A DNA stretch of 64,000 bases, from assembly GCA_009823505.1 (NCBI GenBank), contig VZQC01006583.1:1834711-1898710 (forward strand), given 5' to 3'. This DNA is from Rhizomys pruinosus. Its lineage: Eukaryota > Chordata > Mammalia > Rodentia > Spalacidae. Below the pieces are notes generated by a model. The model did not search any database. It worked only from the letters and a program-made list of their open reading frames with translations, and was not told the DNA's origin. A program made the translations under genes and the position numbers. Positions 56,757 through 64,000 of this stretch are shown here, in pieces. Numbering within the stretch: position 1 is the stretch's first letter; every line of letters begins with the position of its first letter.

Positions 56757-57015
56757 CCACGATCAAGGTGATGCCCATGCTCAGGGAGCTGACCCAGGCC
56801 GTCAGGCCACGGCTCTGGTGGAACTCCTCAAGCCATTCCACATTCAGGACTCCCAGGGCCATCTGTGAGCCCATGATGAGGATGTGCACGAAGAATGAGG
56901 AAAGGACCATCATCCAGGCCCACCCGCCATCAACATCCGGGTGGGGCTTCAGGGTCTTCTTTTCCTTGGGGTCCTCTTCAAAGTCATATCTGATATCTTC
57001 ATGGCTGGCATACAT
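56757..57015 (-). CDS. Slc16a14: SLC16A14 first coding exon
   Basis: The exon spans 57028-56757: acceptor gctatgtgtatttcag before 57028, 13 bases of 5' UTR, ATG at 57015-57013, donor gtatgt at 56756-56751. It encodes residues 1-86 plus the first base of Gly 87: a charged cytosolic N-terminus starting MYASHEDIRYDFEED, the SLC16 signature DGGWAW (residues 29-34) at the start of helix 1, and the conserved run VVEWLEEF-like segment followed by RGLTAWVSSLSMGITLIV (helix 2). Human MCT14 starts at the same Met. In-frame codons upstream of the ATG lie before the splice acceptor and are intronic. An upstream non-coding exon and the promoter are implied but not in view. Confidence 0.95.
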
Positions 57016-57174
57016 TTTCCAAGGTTTTCTGAAATACACATAGCAAATAATTTCATCATGGGTTGAAACAAAACACAGCCTCCTCCTTTTGGCACACTTC
57101 AGTATTCCATCATGATCAAAGTGGCTCCATGTGTCAAATGATGCTCACACTAACCTTTGAAAATTTAATTAATT

Positions 57175-57419
57175 GGGCTGGAGAGATGGCCTAGCGGTTA
57201 AGAGCGCCGACCGCTCTTACAGAGGACCTGGGTTCGATCCCCAGCACCCACATGGCTGAGAACCGTCTGAAACTCCAATTCCAGGAGAGCTCCAGTTCCA
57301 GGAGAGTCCGAGACCCTCTTCTGACCTCCGCAGCATTGCACGACACGGGTGCACAAACCTGCATGCAGACAGTACATTCATACATATTCAAAAATAAATA
57401 AAAAAAAATTAAAAAAAAA
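57175..57419 (+). mobile_element. Young B2 insertion with 16-bp target-site duplication
   Basis: Sense B2 of the duplicated subfamily, flanked by gaaaatttaattaatt at 57159-57174 and 57420-57435. Confidence 0.96.
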
Positions 57420-57481
57420 GAAAATTTAATTAATTAAACATTTTATTTATTTATTTATTTATCTTTTTTTATTTATTTAAG

Positions 57482-57645
57482 GGATTCACAATATAAGAGC
57501 ACAGTTGTTTTCAGATCACATTAACGTTGCTCAGTTTGCCATACAATTAGGTAACTGGTGGTAGCATCCACAGATGAGGGATACCATTTGTTTGTTTTTC
57601 TGGGACTGTGTTACTTCACTTAGCATGATATCTTCTAGCTCCATA
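57482..57645 (-). mobile_element. LINE-1 3' end fragment
   Basis: The reverse complement matches the L1 end seen at 17400-17450 (ctagctccat, gcatgat, cctcatctgtggatgct). Confidence 0.85.
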
Positions 57646-57649
57646 TTTA

Positions 57650-58080
57650 ATATTTTATTATTTTTATTTTATGTGTATGAGTGTATTGCCTGTATGGATA
57701 TAAGAACATCCATGTTGTGAAATGCCCACAGGGTCAGAAGAGGGTGTTGTATCCCCTGGAACTGGCATTATAGATGGTTGTTGGCCACCATGTGGATGTT
57801 GGAAACTGAACCCAGATTCTCTGCAAGAGCAGCTAGTGTTCTTAATGACTGAGCCACCTCTCTAGCCCTATTTATTTTTATTTTATGGGGATGACTGTTT
57901 TGCCTGTATATATGTAAGTGTACCTGTGTGTGCAATACCTTTGACAGCCAGAAGAGGGCATCAGATTCCCTGGAACTGGAGTTACAGATGGTTGTTAGCC
58001 ACTATGTTAGTGTGGAATTGAACCAAGATCCTCTGCAAGAGTCACCAGTGCTCTTAACCATGGAGCCATCTCTTCAGCCC
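57650..58080 (-). mobile_element. Two B2 SINEs
   Basis: Antisense B2 at 57650-57868 and 57870-58080. Confidence 0.9.
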
Positions 58081-58151
58081 CTAGCTCAAATTGACCTTTG
58101 TCCCTGGGTGGCTTTGAGACTACCTTTTGCTTTAAAACAATTTTTATTATT

Positions 58152-58708
58152 ATTTTTTTTTTTAATTAGTTTTTTATTGATGCTTTGTGCATTTCATACA
58201 TTTTTTCCAATTCAGTTCAGGCTTATTTCCCTTCCCCCCCCCACCCCCACCCCATCCCAGATCATGCATTCTGCCATAACTGTCCTGCATCTTTCTCTCA
58301 GTTTTTTTTTTCATTTTTAGCTATAAGTGATAATCCATGAGTACAAGCATCCTTCATGCAAAACCTATCTGCAGGCTGTTGTGCCCAAACACCTACAGCC
58401 CCACCATCCAGTGGGGGGTGACAGGTTGTTTGTTCAATCAAGTTGATCAAATGAGTGTCCAGACTACATTGCTGTAGTTTCACCATTCACCCCAATCGCA
58501 GCCCTTACATTCTACCACGCCCCCTCTTCCGCAGGTTGTTCCCTAGGCTTAGAAAAGGGGCACAGGTGGATGAGAGGTAAAACAGTCCACTCTCTCTGGA
58601 GCTGTTGACTTGGACTCTGGTCAATTCTGGCTGTTTCCTTTCATGGGCTGACAGTTTGTCCAGGAATAACCTTTCGATCCTGCTGCCCTGGCGCGTTATG
58701 GCGTCTCC
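58152..58708 (-). mobile_element. Retroposon insertion, probably a truncated LINE-1 3' end
   Basis: 557 bp starting with T-rich sequence, bounded by aacaatttttattatt at 58136-58151 and 58709-58724. It contains gttttttattgatgctttg and a C run. No ORF2 residues are visible. It shares motifs with 23690-23835. The family call is tentative; the insertion itself is well supported. Confidence 0.65.
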
Positions 58709-58724
58709 AACAATTTTTATTATT

Positions 58725-58930
58725 TTTATTTTATGTGTATGAATGTATTGCCTGAATGTATGTAAGTGCAACAGAGTCATGCAATGCTGGAAGAGGTCAG
58801 AGGAGGGCGCCAGATCTCCTGGAACTAGAGTTATGGATGGTTTTAGCTATCATGTGGGTGCTAGGAAATCAAACCTGTTCCTCTGCAAGAGGAGCCAGTG
58901 CTCTTAACTGTGGAGCCATCTCCAGCCCCA
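58725..58930 (-). mobile_element. B2 SINE
   Basis: Antisense B2. Together with its tail copy at 58081-58151 it suggests the retroposon landed in the A-rich end of a B2. Confidence 0.88.
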
Positions 58931-59460
58931 ACTCTACTTTTTCATGAGATCAAGTGCTTTGATGAAATCTGTCTTTATAACCAGCTCACATGTAACATAA
59001 AATTGGAGCAAGGCAAGAAGGGAGAGTAAGAGAACAGGAGGGAGAGGGAGAAAGAGAGGGAACTTGATAAGAAAGATGGACCCATCCTCTGAGCCTGGAG
59101 GAAGCAGGGCATGGCTGGAGCCAAGATGGTGTGTGCTGGGGACGGACAATTCCACCTGATGGTTTTAATTTCTTTGGTGAACTAGGGAGTCAGGTCACTG
59201 GTTGAGAATAAGGAGTGTAGAGGTTATAAAAGGACCAAAAAGTTCAGGATAATAGAAGCAACTATTGCCACAGCAAGTAGAAAGTATTGTTGACCAGTTC
59301 TGAAAGCCAAGCAGCACTGCTCCAGATGGGGGCCAGGAAACTCAAGGACAGAGCAGGGGGCTGGCTTTCCCAGAGTCTGTGTCACAGATGCTGTGGAGAT
59401 GCTTCCATGGAGCGCCTGCCGTGCTAGTGTGAGTTCAAATGACCACCACTCTTGTAAAAA
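58931..59460. other. Single-copy sequence upstream of the SLC16A14 coding exons
   Basis: A purine-rich patch (59000-59070) and otherwise anonymous sequence. A minus-strand open frame (59224-59469) ends in a hydrophobic segment, but I do not recognise it and see no splice or start support. Confidence 0.4.
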
Positions 59461-59461
59461 G

Positions 59462-59635
59462 CCAGTCATGGCTGCACATGCCTGGAACCCTGGGGTTAAA
59501 GAACAGAGAGGCAGATGGATCCTGACAGCTCACTGACCAGCCAGCCTAGCTGCAATTGCGAGCTTCCAGTCAGTGAGAGACCCTTCTCAAGGTAACCAAG
59601 CTAATAGAGGAAGACAGGCAATGTCCTGCCATGGA

Positions 59636-59686
<51 letters not shown>

Positions 59687-59900
59687 CAGTCTTTGTGTCT
59701 TTGTGATCCCTGAGGCTCACTGGCTAGCTAGTCTAGTGAAATTGGCATCTAACAGGCCACCAAGAGACCTCAAAAAACAAGCTGAATAGTTCCTGAGGAA
59801 TGACACCTTAGGTTGACTTCTGGCTTCCATATGCATGCACACACATGTCCATGTATACCCACACCCACACATGGGTGCACACAGGGGTGACTAATAAAAA
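59462..59900 (+). mobile_element. RSINE1/B4-type SINEs with CA run
   Basis: gctcactgaccagccagcc, ttccagtcagtgagagaccc, a CA run at 59638-59682, then a second related part with ctcactggctagctagtctag and ggttgacttctggcttcc. Confidence 0.6.
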
Positions 59901-60160
59901 TGGCCATGTCTGAAGCACACACATCTATACCATGAAATCACAGCAGAGCTGTTCGGAACCTGGACCTGGGGAGTGTTGATCAGGGTCCTTGTCTAGCACT
60001 GCTGCCACACAGTGACAAGAAAACAAATCGCACCAATTTGCAGTCCTTTACTGTCATTTGAATTCTCTGTGCACCATTCTCCACCTGCCCTGCACCTGTG
60101 AGCAGCGCTGTTTGAGAGTATCTAGTGCACTTCCTTTCGTTTTTTTGTCTTTAAAAACTT
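59901..60160. other. Single-copy sequence
   Basis: No feature recognised. Confidence 0.4.
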
Positions 60161-60164
60161 CCTC

Positions 60165-60965
60165 TTCCTGGGCATGGTGGTATATCCCTTTAATCCCAGC
60201 ACTCAGGAGGTGATCAGATTAAGCCTGGTCTACATAATGAGTTCTAGGATAGCTGGGGCTACAGGGAGACCCTATCTCAAAAACCAAAATAACAACAACA
60301 ATGAAAACTTCCTCAATCCACACTGTACATGATAGCCTGATTGGCAGCCCCCTGCAATGCTCTGTCAGCCCCAACAAATCAGTCTTGTTTGCAGAACCCT
60401 TGTGTGTGGTGTGGGCACATGCACATGTATGTGGAGGTCAGAGGTCGATGTCAGTCAGGGGTCTTTCTCAATTTCTTTCCATCTGATTTTTATTTTATTT
60501 ATTTACTTTTTAAATTTTTATTTAATTAATTAATTTATATATGTGTGTATGAATGTACTGTCTGCATATAGGTTTGTGCACCCATGTCGTGCAATGCCAC
60601 GGAGGTCAGAAGAGGGTGTTGGATTCCCCTGGAGCTGGAGTTAAAGACAGTTCTCAGCAGCCATGTGGGTGCTGGGGATCGAACCCAGGTCCTCTGCAAG
60701 AGCAGTCGGCGCTCTTAACCACTAGGCCATCTCTCCAGCCCCCGTTTTTTTTTTTTAAATATTTTATTTATTGTTCTTATTTTATGTGCATGTATGTAAG
60801 GGTACTTGTGTCCTACAATACCCACAGAGGTCAGAAGAGGGCATTGGATCCCCTGGAATTGGAGTTACAGACAGTTGTTAGCTGCCATAAGGGTGCTAGG
60901 AAACAAACCTAGGTTCTCTGCAAGAGCAGCCAGTGTTCTTATCCGTTGAGTCATCTCTCCAGCCC
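60165..60965. mobile_element. B1 (+) and two B2 (-) SINEs
   Basis: Sense B1 with internal deletion (60165-60292), then antisense B2 at 60540-60742 and 60770-60965. Confidence 0.88.
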
Positions 60966-61034
60966 CCCCCATTTTTATTTCTTAATTTTCAAAATTTTAT
61001 TTATTTATTTATCTATGTATCTATTTATTTGTTT

Positions 61035-61475
61035 ATTTTGATTTTTTGAGACAGGGTCTCCCTGTAGCACCAGCTGGCCTGGAACTTGCTATGTAGACCA
61101 GGCTGGCCTCAAATACACAGAGATCTGCCTGCTTCTGCCTCCTGAGTGCTGGGATTAAAGGCATGCATGTGTCACCATGCCTGGATATTTTAATTTTTTT
61201 TAATCATTTATTTATTTTTATTTTAATTATTTTTATTTTCTGTGTGAGTGTATTGCCTGCATGCGTGTAAGTGCACCTGTGTTGTACAATGCTTGAGGAG
61301 GTCAGACAAGGAGGTCATGTGTGTAAGTGCACCGGTGTTGTACAGTGCTTGAGGAGGTCAGACAAGGAGGTCAGACGAGGGCATCAGGTCCCCTGGAACT
61401 GGAATTACAGATGGTTGTTAGCCACCATATGGATGCTGGGATGCTCTTAATAGCTGAGACATCTCTCCAGTGCTC
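61035..61475 (-). mobile_element. B1 and a B2 with internal 56-bp duplication
   Basis: Antisense B1 (61035-61185). In the B2 (61235-61475), the block gtgtaagtgcac..aggaggtcagacaaggaggt occurs at 61265 and again at 61321. Confidence 0.85.
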
Positions 61476-61479
61476 CATA

Positions 61480-61922
61480 TTGTTTTAAAGTATTTATTTT
61501 ATGTGTATGAGCGTCTACATGTATGTACGTGCATCACATGTATGCTGGAAGACGGGTTCAGATACCCTGGACCTGGAGTTACAGACAGTGGTTGGCCACC
61601 ATGTTGGTACTGGGAACTGAACCTGGGTCTTCTGCAAGAGCAGCAAGTGTTCATAACGACTGAGGTGTCTAGTTCCTCCATCTTATTTTTTCTTTAATTT
61701 TTAAAATTATTTTTAATTTTATTTATTTTGCATGTGTATGAATGTACTGTCTGCATGTAAGTTGATGCACCTGTGTCATGCAATGCCACGGAGGTCAGAA
61801 GAGAGCGTCAGATTCCCCTGGAACTGGAGTTAAAGACGGTTCTCAGCCGCCATGTGGGTGCTGGGGATCGAACCCGGGTCCTCTGCAAGAGCAGTCGGCG
61901 CTCTTAACCGCTAGGCCATCTC
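61480..61922 (-). mobile_element. B2 SINE and young B2 insertion
   Basis: Antisense B2 (61480-61673), then antisense B2 at 61686-61922 flanked by 12-bp duplications tcctccatctta at 61674-61685 and 61923-61934. The second copy lacks the 17-bp duplication, so both B2 subfamilies have been active recently. Confidence 0.92.
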
Positions 61923-61934
61923 TCCTCCATCTTA

Positions 61935-62138
61935 ATTTTTGAGACAGGCTCTGTCCCTGAACCTGGAGCTGGCTGATTTGGCTGGCCTAGCTGGCCATCC
62001 TCCTGTCTTGGACTCTCCAGTGTTGTAATTACAGGCCTGTGCCCAGCTTTTCTGTGGGTGCTGGATCTCAAATTCAGATCTTCCCGTTTGCAAGACCTGC
62101 TGTTTATTCACTGAACCATCTATCTCCTTCAGCTCCAA
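61935..62138 (-). mobile_element. B4-type SINE
   Basis: B1-like part (tgagacaggctctgtccc to tgtaattacaggcctg) and ID-like part (tgctggatctcaaattcag to actgaaccatctat). Confidence 0.6.
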
Positions 62139-62315
62139 TTGGTGTTTTTATTTCAAATTCCGCAGTTTGGTAGTTGAGTTCAACCTTTTAATGTGGTTAA
62201 ACAGTGTTCTATCTACAAAGTCCACATTTAGGAACCCTCCAATCAAGTTACAAAGGAAAAAAAAGCACACATTAAACAACAACAACAACGAAACCTCATG
62301 TTTTAAGTAAGTTAG

Positions 62316-62560
62316 GGCTGGGGCTGGAGAGATAGCCTGGTTAAGAGCACTGACTGCTCTTGCAGAGGACCCGGGTTCGATCCCCAGCACCCACATGGCG
62401 GCTGAGAACCGTCTGTAACTCCAATTCCAGGAGAACTCCAGTTCCAGGGGAATCTGAGACCCTCTTCTGACCTCCATGGCATTGCATGACATGGGTGTAC
62501 AAACCTACATGCAGACAGTACATTCATACACATACAAAATAAATAAAATTAAAAAAAAAT
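62316..62560 (+). mobile_element. Young B2 insertion with short target-site duplication
   Basis: Sense B2, duplicated subfamily, with ttagggct at 62308-62315 and 62561-62568. Confidence 0.92.
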
Positions 62561-62568
62561 TAGGGCTT

Positions 62569-62984
62569 TGTGTTGGATTGCATTCATACTAATAATTATT
62601 CTTGGCTGCACACAGCCAGAGTTGGCCCATGGGCCACAGGCCAGGCATAACAGAGAGAAGTAGACCGAGGCCAGTTATATGTGTAAGCATAACTGGTATG
62701 TTTCATTTTTTAAAAAGGAAAAAGAAAAACTGTTATAAAGCAAGGAAAAATATTTACGGGGATTTTTTATTTGGATTATGGTCTTCCAAGGACTGTCTCT
62801 CTTTTTTGAATTTTTAGGAAAAAAGTTTCCAAATAAGCATCAAGAAAACAGCAAAATAAAGATTCCTGTTTATCTTTGAAATATCTGGATCAGTCTCTTG
62901 CTTTCAAGAGTTACAGAGCCATTTGTCTTGGGAAGTCTCCCAGTCGGCCTTGGGCGGAAGGCTTCTGTGAACTGGGTGGGCATG

Positions 62985-63035
<51 letters not shown>

Positions 63036-63103
63036 TGTGCCCCTCACCCAGTCCAGCCTTGGGGGAAAAGGAAGGGCAGCGCTTCCTGTCTGCTGTCATT
63101 TAA
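62569..63103. other. Single-copy sequence with GT run
   Basis: No gene recognised. GT microsatellite at 62990-63034. Confidence 0.5.
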
Positions 63104-63531
63104 TGTGCAGAGTCCCTGTAGGCTCATGTGTTGGAACACTTGGTCCCCAACTGGTGGCTCCGTTTTGAAAGGTGGAGCCTTGCTGGAGGAAGTGGGTCAA
63201 CGGCCCGTGTGTGGAGCTCAGAGGACAACTGTGGGAGTCACTTCTCTCCTCTCATCATATGGGTCCAGGTACCCAACCCAGGTTGTCAGTCTCGGGAACG
63301 AGCAGCCGTCTTGCTGGTCTGCTCTTGAGGTTTTATATCTCAGCTCCACTTTCTGCCTGCTCTGCTTCCTGAGTGCTGACACTATAGGGTTGGTTGCCTG
63401 AAGGTCCTGTTGCCATGCCTTCCCCACCAGGGTGGACTGTGTCCTCTTGAGCTGTGAGCCAAAATAAAGGCTTCCTCTCTTAAGCTGCTTCTCCTCAGGT
63501 GTCGGTCACAACAAGAACAGTGGCTAATACA
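63104..63531 (+). mobile_element. MaLR-type LTR
   Basis: Begins tgtgcagagtccctgtagg, contains tgctggaggaagtgggtc and AATAAA near 63465, and ends gtggctaatacac. Same architecture as 40231-40590. Confidence 0.65.
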
Positions 63532-63751
63532 CTCTCCAAATTCAGCCCGGGAAGAGCCACACAGAGTAGAACGACCTACCAGGGTCTGAGAAGGGGTGAC
63601 TGTGGTTGGCAGTCTATGGTTTCTCAGTTCCTGCTAGCTGTATGCAAAATCCTAAGGTGAGAGAGAGAGAGAACTGGGCAGCTTGGCTGGGTGAGCAAGA
63701 TTGTTGTCTTCTAGTAGGTAAACAATGCCTAGTGGTATTTAAGAAGATAAA

Positions 63752-64000
63752 ACAGCCAGGTGTGGTGGCATATACCTTTAATTCCAGGACTCAAGAGGCA
63801 AAGTCAGGAGGATCTCTGTGAGTTCAAGGCCAGCCTGGTCTACATAGTATGTTCTAGGCCAGCAGGGGCTACACACTGAGGCCCTGTCTCAAAACAACAG
63901 CAACAAATAAAGAAGTAAAATAAAATAATAAAAATGATTTTCTTCCCTTTTTGAGACAGGGTCTCCCTGTTGCCCCAGCTGGCCTAGAACTCACTTATGT
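63752..64000. mobile_element. Inverted pair of B1 SINEs at the window edge
   Basis: Sense B1 (63752-63895) and the beginning of an antisense B1 (63940-64000, cut by the window end). Confidence 0.9.

Noticed and set aside
57016..57039. Additional in-frame codons before the SLC16A14 start
   Set aside because: They span the intron-exon boundary (acceptor ends at 57029), and the family start is the Met at 57015.
59224..59469. 81-codon minus-strand frame with a hydrophobic C-terminal segment
   Set aside because: Interesting composition, but no recognised family, no splice or poly(A) support and a poor start. Left as anonymous sequence.

Overview
This is mammalian nuclear DNA from a muroid rodent. 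It carries dense B1 and B2 SINEs with ID and B4-type relatives, LINE-1 ORF2 remains, MaLR-like LTRs, long CA/GT runs, and split genes with GT-AG introns. I cannot assign the species.

Two host genes are identified by translation and by their expected tail-to-tail order. On the + strand, the exon at 3302-3474 encodes the F-box of FBXO36. On the - strand, four coding exons of SLC16A14 (orphan monocarboxylate-transporter-like MCT14) lie at 57015-56757 (start ATG), 47860-47717, 44058-43087 and 32332-32181 (stop). Their splice phases join into a 508-residue protein, and a 3' UTR runs on to a polyadenylation signal at 28218-28223. The SLC16A14 promoter and first exon, and the earlier FBXO36 exons, are outside the window or not visible. 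The last FBXO36 exon was not found.

Layout: 1-1844 holds a retroviral-Gag-like ORF with 105-bp in-frame tandem repeats, followed by a poly(A) signal. From 1.2 to 13 kb there is SINE-rich intron with one FBXO36 exon, an ERV LTR and several minisatellites. From 13.5 to 17.8 kb lies LINE-1-type sequence. From 18,033 to 35,973 there is a large inverted repeat: arms of about 8.1 and 7.9 kb around a 2-kb spacer. The right arm holds the native end of SLC16A14. The left arm holds an inverted, frameshifted copy of it and begins at a single N. From 36 to 57 kb lies the rest of SLC16A14, including a 41-bp x 15 minisatellite in intron 4. From 57 to 64 kb is SLC16A14 intron 1 or upstream sequence, all repeats and anonymous DNA.

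The most striking structure is the palindrome. Its left arm abuts an N, and its differences from the right arm fall mainly inside SINEs while single-copy stretches match. I therefore think a fold-back read or gap-fill artefact is more likely than a real palindrome, and it may have replaced the missing FBXO36 exon. Other notable items are a chimeric B2-B1 SINE with the same junction at two loci, each with its own target-site duplication; a B2 subfamily with a 17-bp internal duplication; and the repeat-expanded Gag-like ORF. I saw no RNA genes other than SINEs, no CRISPR arrays and no bacterial features.
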